A DNA stretch of 64,000 bases, from contig CAVWMS010000001.1 in the NCBI GenBank assembly GCA_963756185.1, positions 248,001 to 312,000 of the forward strand. The letters run 5' to 3'. Below, one piece after another: positions 46,971-57,536 of the stretch. Under the pieces are notes generated by a model. It saw only the letters and a list, made by a program, of their open reading frames with translations. It searched no databases and had not been told where the DNA came from. The DNA is from DATAXI01 sp963756185 (GTDB taxonomy: Bacteria > Verrucomicrobiota > Verrucomicrobiia > Chthoniobacterales > Chthoniobacteraceae). How positions within the stretch are numbered: the first letter of the stretch is position 1; every line of letters begins with the position of its first letter. The translations under genes were made by a program, and so were the position numbers.

Positions 46971-49900
46971 ATGAAACTGATGGATACTATTATTCCGGCG
47001 AACTGTAGTCTAATCATGATTGTCGCGCTGATGATGATGGGCGCCCCCGGCTTTGGCGCAAGCGCGACTTGGACGGCGAATCCCGGGTCCGGAGATTGGA
47101 ATACGGAGGCAAATTGGAATGCTGGCGCCGTGCCGGACGGACCCAACGATACGGCTACTTTTGGGCTTTCAAGCACTACAGCCGTCGTCGTCTCGGATAC
47201 GACTGAGGTTTACGGCATCACCTTTACTTTGGCAGCCATCAGTCCCTACACTATCAGCGTCGATCCCGCGGTTACTTTCACCCTCAACGGCGCGGGTATC
47301 CTGAACGACTCGGGCCAGATCCAGAATTTCGTGACGGGAGTCAACAGTAACTGCGGCGGCCAGTCCGGAGCCATTGTCTTTTCGGGAACTGCCACTGCGG
47401 GCAACCTGACAACCTTTACCAATGACGGCGGCGCCTCCAGCGGCGCCGTTGGCGGCGCCATTTACTTCGAGGGCGACTCGAGCGCCGGCAGCGCCACCAT
47501 TACCAACGACAGCGGCACTGGCGGCGGCCTCGGCGGCGCCACTTACTTTACTGGCTCATCCGATGGCGGGACGGCACGGGCGATCACGAATGGCGACGGC
47601 ATCTTCGATATCAGCGGCCTGACTGACAGCGGCATGAACATCGGCTCGATCGAGGGAAGCGGCACTTATTACCTCGGCGACAAGATCTTGACCGTGGGCG
47701 GCAATAACCTGAGCACCATCCTCTCCGGCGGGCTTGACGACGGAGGGGCATATGGAGGAACCGGAGGCTCGCTCGTGAAGACTGGCACCGGCACCCTGAC
47801 GCTCGCAGGCAGCAATAGTTACACCGGAAGCACGACGGTCAGCATGGGCACACTCGCCATCACCGGCGTGATCGATACGGCAAGCGGTATCTTCAAGGTC
47901 GATGGCGGCGGCGCGAACGCTCCGGTGGCAAGCTTGAGCGGCTCCGGAATCCTCAGCACCTTTGAAGCCTACATCGGATACAGCGGCACGGGCAGCTTCA
48001 CTCAGACCGGCAGCGCCAGCAGCCACGTCATCGGCTACCAGTTCACCCTGGGCCAGAATGCCGGCAGCAGCGGCTCCTATAATCTGGCCGGCGGCAACCT
48101 GTTCACTTTCTATTCCGATATCGGTACCGGGGGGGCAGGCAACTTCGTCCAGAGCGGCGGCACAAATTACAGCCTTTTCGGCGGTAGCCTTGGCTATAGC
48201 CAGGGCGCCACCGGCAGCTATAACCTGAGCGGGGGTTTGCTGAACAACGGGGAAACCCTCTACGTGGGCTACAATGGAGCAGGCAGCTTCACCCAGTCCG
48301 CCGGGACGGATCTCGCCGGCAGTTACCTCTCCGGCAACCTCACCTTGGGCTATAACAGCGGCGCCACCGGCACTTATAACCTGAGTGGCGGCTCCCTTTC
48401 GGCGGTCGCCGAGTATGTGGGCCTCAGCGGCACCGGTGTTTTCATTCAGACGGGCGGCACAAATACCATCTCCTTCTCGATTTCCAGCAATCCTACCGGC
48501 AGTGCCGCGGCATCGGCCCTATACCTTGCCGATCTCTCCGGCAGCGGCTCTTACACCCTGGATGGAGGCACTCTGAACACGCCCGCCGTCGATGGGTATC
48601 TTGGCACGAGTATATTCAACTTCAACGGCGGCACTTTGCAGGCAAATGAGTCTGACACCATCTTCTTCGAGCATCTGACAACGGCCAATGTGCAGGCCGG
48701 CGGCGCGATCGTGGACACCAATGGATATAACGACACTATCGCTCAGTCTTTGCTCCACGACACCACCCCGGGCGCTCCCGCCACCGACGGTGGGCTGACC
48801 AAGGTCGGCCTCGGGGCGCTGACATTGACGGGGACAAACACTTACACCGGTCCGACCATGGTGGAAGCCGGCACGCTCACACTCACGGATGGCGGCTCGC
48901 TGGGGGGCACCGCCGTTACGGTCGGGCTGCCGGGCTCGCCCGCGACTCTCTTTATTGCCGGGCAGAGCACTACGATTGGCACCAGCGGCACCGCAAGCCT
49001 GACGCCTGACAGCCGATGCCGGCTCGCTCTCCCTCGAGGACGGCGCGATCGAAACGCTCTCCATCGGCGGCAGCGGCACCACCGCCGGTTTGGTACTGGG
49101 CGGCAGCAAAGATATCTACCTGGACGTCTCCGGAGCGGAGAGCGACATGGTCGCGCTCGGCGCCGGGCGCCCGGCCACTGTCAGCGGCACCAGCACCATC
49201 ATCCCGACTTATCTCTCCCTGGCCAGCGGCGATGCCACGCTCATCTCCGCTCCGGGCGGCGGCCTCGGGACAGACAGTTCGTTCGTCCTCGGCGGCCCGA
49301 GATACGTCGGGACCCAAAGTCTCGTCGACACGGGTGAATCCCTCGTTTTAGAAACCGATTTCAATGCCCCGCCCGCGACGGCTTACTTCACCGGGGCGTT
49401 CGGTTCCACCTGGAGCACCATCAGCGGCTCGGGAACAGGCGGCCTTGTGAATTTCAGCTCCAACAGCGCCGGGTCGAGCAACACGGGCCAGCTTCCGTTT
49501 TCGAATACCAATGTTATCTTCTATGCAACCAACGCGAGCAGCGGCAACGTGGCCACCACGCTGGGCCAGGACTTCGCCATCCAATCGCTGACCGTGGATG
49601 GCACCAGCCTGGGCGCTGAAAGCCAGCCCGTGAGCATCGCCGGCAATACGCTGACGATCGAGGGCGACGGCGGCGATGATGGCATTACCATGGGCCCCGG
49701 CGCGGGACCGCTGACCATCAATTCGGCGCTTGTACTTGGCGGGACGGAGACCTGGACCAACAACTCGTCGAGTCCGCTGTCAATCTCCGGCTCCTCAATC
49801 ACCACCGCCTATCCGCTGACCTTCGCGGGGTCGGGGAATACCATCATCTCCGCGCCACTCGACACCTCGTACCTTCCGCAGCTCGTCGTTATCGATGAGC

Positions 49901-52687
49901 AACTGGTCACAATCCACGGTCTCTACCTGGACGGACCAGGCACGGTGACGCTGGCCGGGAATCAGGACATTAACTCCGATGCCTATGTCACCGCGGGCGC
50001 GCTCGATATCACCGGCAGCGTGTCGATATCAACCGTCTACCTCGCCGGCGGCGCCGGGGAGCCCCGCGGTCGAAGAAACGGTGGGCAACGGCGCTTCCCT
50101 TACGGTTGGGTATGACTACTTGGGCTTTAGCGGCACCGGCAGCTTCACCCAGACGGGCGGCGCCGTTTACCTGCCCCCCGAAGTCGTGGTGGCGCCGGTT
50201 CTGGTGCTTGGCGACGGCCCCGGCAGCACCGGCATCTATAATTTGAGCGCCGGCTCCTTTACGAGCTGGTTCACCATGGTTGGCGGAAGCGGCACGGGCA
50301 TCTTCACCCAGACCGGCGGCGTTTCTTCCGACAGTCTAAGCCTCGGAGAAAATCCTGGCAGCGACGGCACCTATAACCTGATTGCCGGCTCAAACCAAAC
50401 CCTCGACATCTTTGTGGGACTCGGCGGCACGGGCAGCTTTATCCAGACCGGCGGCACCAATACCCTCAACTCCGGAGGCACCGGCGGCACGCTCTATCTC
50501 GGCGAGGACGCGGGCGGCATGGGCACTTACTTGCTAAGCGGCGGCTTGCTCAATACATACAAGATCATCGGCGGCAGCGGCACGGGTATCTTCGACTTCA
50601 ACGGCGGCACCTTGCAGGCCGGCGCCGCCGATTCCGCCTTCATGGCCGGTCTGACTACCGCCAATGTGCAGGCCGGTGGCGCGGTGATCGATACCAATCA
50701 ATATGACATCACCATTAGCCAGCCGCTGCTCCACGACAGCGTCCCTGCCATCGATGGCGGACTGACCAAGATCGGCGCGGGAACCCTTACCTTGAGCGGC
50801 AGCAACGGTTACACCGGCGTGACATCGGTCGATGCCGGCACCCTCGAATTTGCCCAGGAGCTCTCGCTCTACGGTGACAACGCCGCCCAATGGACCGCTG
50901 CCAATATAAAAGTAAGCCCGGGCGCAATCCTTGCCCTGCGCGTCGGCGGCGCGGGAGACTTCACCTCGTCGGACCTCACTGGTTTGCTGGCGCTCGGGAG
51001 TGCAACCGGCGGGTTCGAAAACGGCTCCTATGCCGGCATTGATACCAATGATGGCAACTTCACCTACAGCGCGCCGATATCCAATCCGAACGGCGGCGCC
51101 AATGCGCTGGGCATTGTCAAGACCGGTTCCAATGCTTTGACCCTCGCCGGAGTCGAGACCTATACTGGCAACACGACGGTCACTTCTGGAACCCTTGCAA
51201 TTACCGGCACGCTCAACACCCCCAACAGCGCGCTCATCGTCGATGGCACTGCGGCGAGTTACGTTCTTGCCACGGCGGGCAGCGTGGCGTTTGCAACCCT
51301 GAGCGGCTCCGGCTCGATCTCTACAAGCTACATCTATGTCGGCCGAAGCGGCACCGGAACCTTTGTCCAGACGAGCGGCAGCAACACCGTTGGCAGCGGG
51401 CTGGTGATAGGCGCCAGCCAGGCGGGCAACGGCGCCTGCCAGATCAGTGGCGGCACGCTCAAGGTCACCGGTTCTGCGATTGTCGGCGGCAGTGGCGCCG
51501 GCATCCTTGCACAGACGGGCGGCGCCGTGACCATCGGCGATTTGAAGCTGGGCGACGCCCCGGGAGCCAGTGGGACCTATCAATTGAGCGCCGGTTCCCT
51601 TCAAAGCCAGGTCATCGAAGCGGGCGCCAATCCCGGCGGCGTCGGCGCCTTCATTGAAGCCGGAGGCACGGTCACCAACACCACTGATGTTGCCATCGGT
51701 GAATACGGCGCCAACGGTTCTTACTCGCTAAACGGAGGTACATTGATCACACCCGGCATCGTTGGTGGCACTGGCGCCGGTATTTTTAATTTCGACGGCG
51801 GCGCCTTGGAAGCCGGCGGTACGAGTTCAGCTTTCGTTTCCGGATTAACCACGGCTTATGTGCGGGCCGGAGGCGCCATCATCAACACGAATGGATATGC
51901 CGTCACCATCCCCCAGCCGCTCCTTCATGATCCTCATGATACCGCGCCCGGTACGCAGGCAGCAGACGGAGGACTGACCAAGAACGGCCTCGGCACCCTG
52001 ACGTTGTCCTCGTCGAATAATTATGCAGGACCGACGACCGTAAACGCCGGCACGCTTGACTTATCTGGCTCGACCAATGATACGCAATCGGGTTGGGTTG
52101 CCTTTGGCGCCGCTCTCGAGGTGGATGGTTTGCTCAATCACTCTTCCACTACCACCGTCGATGGCACCCTGAGGGGAAACGGATCGCTGGGCGCTGTGAG
52201 CGTGGCCGGCGGCGGCACACTCGCGCCGGGGTATGACTCGGCGTCGGGATCAGCCGGGATGCTCACGGCGAATGGAAACGTCTCTCTAACCGACAGTACC
52301 TCCATATTCTCGATCCGGCTCGGGGTTGCGACACCAACCGATCACGACGAACTCACGATCGATTCGGGCAACGTCACACTCAATGACGCGACGCTGCGAT
52401 TGACCCTCGGAAGCAACTTCGCCCTCCAGTCCCAGGGCTTCATCTATGTCCTGATCAACGGCCAGCCGGCGGATTCTACCTTCACTGGAGAATTCGCCGA
52501 AGGGAATTCGATAACTGTCGACGGAGATCTGTTCGACATCGTGTACGGGGAAAATGCAACCGATACCGGTTCCGGCCATGACGTACTGCTCGTTTCCATG
52601 GCGGCTGTACCGGAGCCGGGGGCGGGTCCGATCATTGCCGCGGCCATGGCTGCCATGGCCGCGATGCGCAGCAGGCGGCGAAAATAG
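46971..52687 (+). CDS. Giant surface protein with autotransporter-associated beta-strand repeats and PEP-CTERM anchor, two frameshifts
   Basis: A signal peptide (SLIMIVALMMMGAPGFGA) starts from the ATG at 46971; 46812 is an alternative start. About 1,900 residues of Gly/Ser/Thr-rich beta-helix repeats follow. Two repeat kinds alternate: the classic autotransporter strand repeat (KTGTGTLTLAGSNSYTGSTT, KIGAGTLTLSGSNGYTGVTS, KNGLGTLTLSSSNNYAGPTT) and a ~45-residue unit of the form LGxNxGxxGxYNLSGGxL...VGxxGxGxFxQTGGTN. The C-terminus is VPEPGAGPIIAAAMAAMAA plus RSRRRK, a PEP-CTERM sorting signal. Frame breaks lie at about 49008-49014 and in the G4 run at 50056-50059 (G3 restores GSPAVEETVGNG). 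Expected to be exported and exosortase-processed; likely adhesin or matrix protein. Confidence 0.88.
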
Positions 52688-52778
52688 GTGGAAGCAGCAC
52701 CCCGACATGAAACGGTAGTTCTCACCCGCCTGCAAAATCGCTTCAGGCTGGACATTTTCCCAGTTACGCTGTCGGCGC

Positions 52779-53642
52779 GTGAGCTACAAGATTCCAAAAT
52801 CCGGCAGCATCGGCAAAGGGGTCAGGAGCGTCGCCATGGCGGAGATTGCGCGAGCCCAAAGGGCGCTTCGCCACGGGGCGGGCGGCAAGCACAAGGGCCC
52901 CGCCCGCTCCCGCGCCGGCGCCGCCGGGGCCGTGCACGAGGCACGAAAAAGCTTCAAGAAAATCCGCTCGCTCCTGCGGCTGGCGCGAAGCGGCCTGGAC
53001 CGCAAGGAATTCAGAAAATCGAATCGATTCTTTCGCGATGCGGGCCGCGAAATCCGCGCCGTGCGTGATGCCGCTGCCTTGATCGAAGCCCTCGATGGTT
53101 TGAGCCGGAGGTATTTCAAACGCAAGCCGCCCGCCATCGTCGGCAAACTGCGGCGGATGCTCGCCGCCGATGCGCGCCGGCTGGCGCGGGAATTGGCCGC
53201 CCAGGAGGTTCTCTCCCACGCCGCGCGTCGCCTCGAGCCTCAACTCAAGCGGGTGAAGGCGTGGAAGCTCGGCGGCTTGAAATGGAAGGACGCCATAAGC
53301 GCCTGGGGACGCGCCTCGAGGAAGTGCCGCCAGGCTCGCGCGGCCGCCCAGGCCAGCGCCGCCGACGAGCGCCTGCACCAATGGCGCAAGCGCGTGAAAG
53401 ACCTCTGGCAGCAGACGCTGCTCCTGCGGTCCGCATGCCCGGAACTCCGGGAGCGCATGGAGGAACTCCAGACCCTCGCCGATCTGCTGGGCGAGGATCG
53501 CGACCTTGCCCTGCTCGCCGCCGCCGCCGACCGGCGCAGGGATGCCTTGGCCCTCGACACCCAGATGAAAACGCTCACCCACCTCATCCAGGTTCGCCGC
53601 GAAGAACTGCGCGCCGAAGCCTTCGGCCGCGTCATCCGGTAG
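52779..53642 (+). CDS. CHAD-domain protein
   Basis: The protein has 287 residues from a GTG start. It is a Lys/Arg/Ala-rich all-helical CHAD domain: VHEARKSFKKIRSLLRL near residue 50, FFRDAGREIRAVRDAAALIE, and LHQWRKRVKDLWQQTLLL near 205, with paired HxxRKxxKKxR-type basic motifs. CHAD domains bind inorganic polyphosphate and are often near polyP enzymes; none is seen here. Phosphate-granule association is thus inferred from the family only. Confidence 0.9.
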   Translation: MSYKIPKSGSIGKGVRSVAMAEIARAQRALRHGAGGKHKGPARSRAGAAGAVHEARKSFKKIRSLLRLARSGLDRKEFRKSNRFFRDAGREIRAVRDAAALIEALDGLSRRYFKRKPPAIVGKLRRMLAADARRLARELAAQEVLSHAARRLEPQLKRVKAWKLGGLKWKDAISAWGRASRKCRQARAAAQASAADERLHQWRKRVKDLWQQTLLLRSACPELRERMEELQTLADLLGEDRDLALLAAAADRRRDALALDTQMKTLTHLIQVRREELRAEAFGRVIR

Positions 53643-53648
53643 AGCGTT

Positions 53649-53739
53649 CGGATTGCGGATTTCGGATTTCGGATTTCGGATTTCGGATTTCGGATTTCGG
53701 ATTTCGGATTTCGGATTGCGGATTTCGGATTTCGGATTG
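53649..53739 (+). repeat. Heptamer microsatellite (GGATTTC)n
   Basis: About twelve consecutive units of GGATTTC, with occasional GGATTGC variants, start seven bases after the CHAD stop codon. Because the unit is seven bases, every frame is open and 21 bp encodes a seven-residue period. Confidence 0.9.
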
Positions 53740-53826
53740 CGCCGCGCCCGCAACGCCTGAGCGTAGCGATGCGGGCAGGGGATTGCGCCGCGCCCGCAAC
53801 GCCTGAGCGTAGCGATGCGGGCAGGG
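53735..53826 (+). repeat. Exact 46-bp tandem duplication
   Basis: The unit at 53735-53780 (begins GATTGCGCCGCGCCCGCAAC, ends GATGCGGGCAGGG) is repeated without change at 53781-53826, and a third copy starts (GATTGCG) before diverging. It is continuous with the heptamer array. Confidence 0.92.
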
Positions 53827-53837
53827 GATTGCGAAAT

Positions 53838-53872
53838 GCGAATTGCTGATTGCTGATGTGAGATTGCCGATT
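53838..53872 (+). repeat. 35-bp dispersed repeat, copy 2 (partner at 11334-11368)
   Basis: GCGAATTGCTGATTGCTGAT then GTGAGATTGCCGATTG matches the reverse complement of 11334-11368 at about 32 of 35 positions. Confidence 0.6.
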
Positions 53873-53981
53873 GGGAGGCCTCAGGTTGCAGCAGGCCAAT
53901 TGTTACAGCCATGTAAAATATCACCCATGGTGTCATCCCGCCTTTGACACCACCATCGGTTGTGGTTTTGTCTACCCTAAA

Positions 53982-54773
53982 GTGAGCCAACGATTCCGCA
54001 CCGGCTGGATTTCAGACGTGCATCTCGGCACCAAAGGATGCAACGCCGGCGCGCTGCTCGATTTCCTGCGCGATTATGAGTTCGATACCCTCTACGTCGT
54101 CGGCGATTTGATCGACGGCTGGAAGCTGCGGCGCGGCATCTACTGGCCCCAGGAGCACAGCAACGTCATCCAGAAGATTCTGCGCAAAGGCCGCAAGGGA
54201 ACCAGGATCATCTACATCCCGGGCAACCACGACGAGTTCCTTTCCGATTTCCTCGGCATCTACGGCAGCATCACCATGAAAAAAAACGACATCCACCTCA
54301 CCGCCGATGGCCGGCGCCTGCTGGTGATGCATGGCCACGAGCTGGATACCGTGGTGCAAAACATGCGCTGGCTGGCCTTCGTGGGCGACCTGGGCTACGA
54401 GATGCTGCTCAAGCTCAACGTCCCGCTCAACTGGATTCGCAGGCGCTTCGGCATGGGCTATTGGTCGCTCAGCTCCTATGCGAAGCGGCGGATCAAGAAC
54501 GCCGTGTCATTCGTCGGGAAATTCGAAGAGGCGATTGTTCGCTACGCCGCCGATTACAAGGTGAGCGGGGTGATCTGCGGCCATATCCACTGGCCGGTCA
54601 TCCGCAAAATCGGCGATGTGGATTACTACAATTCCGGTGATTGGGTCGAAAGTTCGTCGGCGTTGGTCGAGGATTTTGACGGAAAAATATCCCTGCTTCG
54701 CGGGCTCTACCCGACGCCGGTGGGGCAAAGGATCGAGGAAAAAGAAGAGGAACCGGTGGCGGTCGAGGGTTGA
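53982..54773 (+). CDS. LpxH-like metallophosphoesterase (UDP-2,3-diacylglucosamine hydrolase type)
   Basis: I chose the GTG at 53982, which begins just before the conserved fold; the frame is open further upstream only through spacer sequence. All metallophosphatase motifs occur: WISDVHLGTKG, VVGDLIDGWKL, IYIPGNHDEFL, VMHGHELDTV and ICGHIHWPVIRKIG with YYNSGDWVES. The form (about 263 residues with extra helices between RWLAFVGDLGYEML and KNAVSFVGKFEEA) corresponds to the LpxH-related group found in many Gram-negatives, acting at the inner membrane, possibly in lipid A synthesis. Exact substrate is inferred. Confidence 0.87.
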   Translation: MSQRFRTGWISDVHLGTKGCNAGALLDFLRDYEFDTLYVVGDLIDGWKLRRGIYWPQEHSNVIQKILRKGRKGTRIIYIPGNHDEFLSDFLGIYGSITMKKNDIHLTADGRRLLVMHGHELDTVVQNMRWLAFVGDLGYEMLLKLNVPLNWIRRRFGMGYWSLSSYAKRRIKNAVSFVGKFEEAIVRYAADYKVSGVICGHIHWPVIRKIGDVDYYNSGDWVESSSALVEDFDGKISLLRGLYPTPVGQRIEEKEEEPVAVEG

Positions 54774-55298
54774 TTCGCGAACGGGCGGGAAAAGGGCCGT
54801 TTTTGGGCGAAACCGGGCCGATTTACGGCGATTTTTTGGTGCAAAATCGCGTGTTTTTCGAAGCCGCTTCCACCTGACGGGTGAAAAACCAGACTGGGCC
54901 GCAATTTCCAAAACAATTGCCCGTAAAAAGTGGAAAGCGCCGGCTGCTAAGAGCTGCCGGCGCTTTCCTGGGGGTTGCGGGTTAAGGCGAGCCCCAACAC
55001 GGCGGGCGTTTTTTCGAGGTCCGCCCGCGGTTTCGTGGGAAAACAGTGGGTGAATCGAGCGATCCTGGCTGGGCCATTCCAGCGCTTTGGCTTCCGCAAA
55101 CTTTACCCGCGGACATCCGGCACTGAGACCGCTCGGACTTCAGTCTTTGCAAAATGCCGAAATAACCGCGGCAAGACAACAACAATTTATCGAAAAATTA
55201 AACAAATCGACGCCGGATCGACGCAAAACGCTGAAAACCGCGGTTTCAGGCCCCGAAAGCGCCCATTTCTTTATTATCGCCCGGGGCCCGGCGCACCG
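54774..55298. other. 525-bp spacer with no convincing gene
   Basis: Apart from the 13-bp hairpin at 54932-54968, I see nothing I can support. A 72-codon frame (55087-55305, plus) lacks a ribosome-binding site and known features, and would overlap the end of the PepSY-like gene. Confidence 0.5.
54932..54968. terminator. Perfect 13-bp hairpin downstream of the phosphoesterase gene
   Basis: GGAAAGCGCCGGC (54932-54944), an 11-nt loop, then GCCGGCGCTTTCC (54956-54968). The A/T-rich stem base (GGAAA/TTTCC) makes it usable as a bidirectional intrinsic terminator, 160 bp past the stop. Confidence 0.65.
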
Positions 55299-55766
55299 TT
55301 ATTGAGCCGTCAATGGCTTGCCCGCCTCATCCAGTTTTAGCTGGTGAGATTTGCCGCCGGCTTTCACGGAGAGTTCGAAGAATTTTGCATCCTTCCGCTC
55401 GACCTCCTTGATATGGGAGATGGTCCCGTCCGGATAGAGCGCGGCGATGGCTTTCCGGATGACATCGGGCGCGTCCGATGGCGACATCCGGTACTCCTTC
55501 TGGATGAGGGCGCCATCCTTCGCGATGACCACGGCCATCTTCTTCCCGTTCACGCTGTATTCGACTTCCGTGGCGTGCTGGCCATCCTCGTAAGTGTCCT
55601 CGACTTCCTCGACCTCGGACGTGCCGATCTGCTCGTGCGCGGTTTTTTGAACTGCCGCCGGAAGGGCGTTCAGTTCGGCTTCTTCGTCGTCGGCCCAGGT
55701 GCGGCCGGGGTGAAATGCGAGCGCCGCAAGCAGCGCCGCGACAGGGAGGAGTGCGCGTGTCTTCAT
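55299..55766 (-). CDS. PepSY-like exported protein
   Basis: From the ATG at 55766 a signal peptide is evident (LLPVAALLAALAFHPGRTWA). The 155-residue product shows two PepSY-like beta-alpha repeats: ALPAAVQKTAHEQIGTSEVE, EVEYSVNGKKMAVVIAKDG, then APDVIRKAIAALYPDGTISH and FFELSVKAGGKSHQLKLDE. Such small periplasmic PepSY-like proteins are widespread, with suggested peptidase-inhibitor roles that remain unproven. Confidence 0.78.
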   Translation of the reverse strand: MKTRALLPVAALLAALAFHPGRTWADDEEAELNALPAAVQKTAHEQIGTSEVEEVEDTYEDGQHATEVEYSVNGKKMAVVIAKDGALIQKEYRMSPSDAPDVIRKAIAALYPDGTISHIKEVERKDAKFFELSVKAGGKSHQLKLDEAGKPLTAQ

Positions 55767-55825
55767 GCAGCCGAACCGATACGTCCTCCGGTTGCCACGC
55801 GCCACTTTTTTTGTGAAAAAGCAGG

Positions 55826-55927
55826 TCACGTCCGGGGCCAGACGAGCCATCCGAGGTAAACGAGGCAGCCCGCCGCAAGCGCGCAAAGCGCCGCGAAATA
55901 GAGATGCAGGAATTGGAGCCAGGTCAT
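55826..55927 (-). CDS. Possible 33-residue single-helix membrane peptide
   Basis: MTWLQFLHLYFAALCALAAG continues with CLVYLGWLVW and stops after PRT. It is one long hydrophobic helix with a Trp at each end. It is 59 bp upstream of the PepSY-like gene on the same strand and could share its transcript. No homologue is known to me; evidence is the composition only. Confidence 0.35.
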   Translation of the reverse strand: MTWLQFLHLYFAALCALAAGCLVYLGWLVWPRT

Positions 55928-56039
55928 AGGGCTGTGTTTGTGGCAGCCCGATGTGACGATCATATTGCGACCGCGTTAAAAATGCCGGCGCGTGCGCGTG
56001 CGCGGAGCCCGAGAAAGTGAGCGGGATGCGTCAGAGCGA

Positions 56040-56648
56040 TCAGGCAAGCGGTTTGCGCAACTCCGCGGAAAATCGCTTTACGAGGAGGACGGCGCCGGTG
56101 ATTGGCACACCGAGGAGGAGCAGGAAAAAGAGGGCGCTCGAGAGACCGGAGCGGCGCGACATGGAAAAATCATCCGGAGAGAGGATGCCGGAGGCGGGGA
56201 TGCCGGCATCGCGAGCCGCAGCCTGAAGGTCGTACTGGTTTCTGAACGTCGTCGAATCTCCGCTTTGGAGATTCTTAAGAACGTAGACCGGGCCGAGATC
56301 GGCTTGAATCGCGGCCATGCTGCCGCTTACTCCGATTCCGGTGACGTTGATGAACAGTACGTCGTTCTGTGGCGTTTGGATGATCGCCTTTCCCGTCGAG
56401 CCGACCATATCCATGGAATAGCCGTAGCCGAGAGAAACGTTCCGGCCGGTGCGGGCATAGGCCAGGAACGCAATGGTGCAAATGAGGAAACAGGCGAAAG
56501 GATAGAAGAAGGCAAGTTTGCAGGCCTTGGCGCGCAGCCCGGGCCTTTCGCGGGTCAACGCCGCGCAGACGAGCGCCGCCACCGCGCCACAGAGGGTGCC
56601 AGCCGCCAGGCCGGCAATGATGAATTCCGCAAAGACGGTGTGAAACAT
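56040..56648 (-). CDS. Membrane protein of unknown function
   Basis: The 202-residue protein has two N-terminal helices (FIIAGLAAGTLCGAVAALV, LAFFYPFACFLICTIAFLAY), a ~90-residue extracytoplasmic loop containing SLGYGYSMDMVG and FRNQYDLQAAARDAG, and a C-terminal helix (SGLSSALFFLLLLGVPITGA). I do not recognise a family. It stands alone, 123 bp from the SLBB-like lipoprotein on the same strand. Confidence 0.6.
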   Translation of the reverse strand: MFHTVFAEFIIAGLAAGTLCGAVAALVCAALTRERPGLRAKACKLAFFYPFACFLICTIAFLAYARTGRNVSLGYGYSMDMVGSTGKAIIQTPQNDVLFINVTGIGVSGSMAAIQADLGPVYVLKNLQSGDSTTFRNQYDLQAAARDAGIPASGILSPDDFSMSRRSGLSSALFFLLLLGVPITGAVLLVKRFSAELRKPLA

Positions 56649-56771
56649 CGATCCATTATTTCCATTTTTCCCTGGCGCCGCAATGCCGGTAACTGCCTAC
56701 GTCGATGCCGCAGGTCGCAACATTACTTCGACGCGGCTAATGTGTAATGGAATTGAGTTTGCAGGTCCGTT

Positions 56772-57185
56772 TTAGAAACTTCCCTGGTCAACTTCAACCA
56801 CGTCTCCGGGCTCGAGGAGTGGGTCGAGCGATTCGTTTTGAACGATTTGGCGAATGTGTACTTTGGTTCGCTCTTTGCCGCGAATAAGGTTAACGTTTGG
56901 GGTTCCATCAAACCCGCCTGCTGTGTCGATCGCTCCCATCAACGTGAGATCAGAGGACCAAATAATGCGTTCGGGGGCGCGCACCTCGCTGCCCATTATT
57001 CTAACATATTGAACATGCTTCGGCGGTGGCGTTGTTGGGACAGCTTGATGAATCTCACCGGCTGGAGCCGTTGCACCTCGGTCGGTAGTGCGGGGTGTGC
57101 AGCCAGTGCAGAGGAGAACAACGGAGGCGACAGCAGATAGAGTGTATTCCGGCTTCCACCGGGATGGAATGGCAAAGCACTTCAT
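56772..57185 (-). CDS. Lipoprotein with SLBB-like domain
   Basis: A lipobox (ASVVLLCTGC) gives a lipidated N-terminus. After a Pro/Thr-rich linker the rest is a compact beta-grasp-like SLBB domain: YVRIMGSEVRAPERIIWSSD, LTLMGAIDTAGGFDGTPNVN, and DPLLEPGDVVEVDQ, the usual ending of such domains in polysaccharide export proteins. It lacks the Poly_export domain, so it is a single-SLBB lipoprotein of about 137 residues rather than a Wza-type channel. Possible role in envelope ligand binding is inferred. Confidence 0.75.
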   Translation of the reverse strand: MKCFAIPSRWKPEYTLSAVASVVLLCTGCTPRTTDRGATAPAGEIHQAVPTTPPPKHVQYVRIMGSEVRAPERIIWSSDLTLMGAIDTAGGFDGTPNVNLIRGKERTKVHIRQIVQNESLDPLLEPGDVVEVDQGSF

Positions 57186-57536
57186 TTGGCAGTTACATCC
57201 AGCCGATTACGTGAGCCAGTTCAATGCGGGAGCACCCGAGCTGTGTTGCTGACGCCGAGGCTCGATTTCGCATTCGCCAAGTTCAATAGGACGGCGGATT
57301 TCTAATAATTATAGGGCATTTTTGCCCGAATTCGCCCCGATCATAACCAATCGTCAGATCTCACGCAACGAGGAACTTCTGGCGATTTATCGTCATCACG
57401 AATCCTTATGAATTAGACCAAATTCTTCACTGGGTTACTTTTTCCGGTTTCCCGGCATCGTCCTGCCCGTGGCGCTCTTCTGGCGCGCATTCATGCCTTT
57501 ACATCCCGCCGGCTCACGCTACCAAAGCCTGAATCC
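57186..57536. other. 350-bp spacer between divergent genes
   Basis: It is AT-richer than the surroundings (around 57300-57440). It should hold the promoters of the SLBB lipoprotein (minus) and the YhcG nuclease (plus). No repeat or RNA gene was seen. Confidence 0.45.

Noticed and set aside
53649..53826. Possible CRISPR-like array
   Set aside because: The units are contiguous tandem repeats without unique spacers.
52764..53990. A long minus-strand frame containing seven-residue NPKSEIR repeats
   Set aside because: The peptide repeat is a by-product of the heptamer DNA array plus the antisense of the CHAD gene.
55087..55305. A 72-codon plus-strand frame in the spacer before the PepSY-like gene
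   Set aside because: No ribosome-binding site, no known motif, and it overlaps the 3' end of a better-supported convergent gene.
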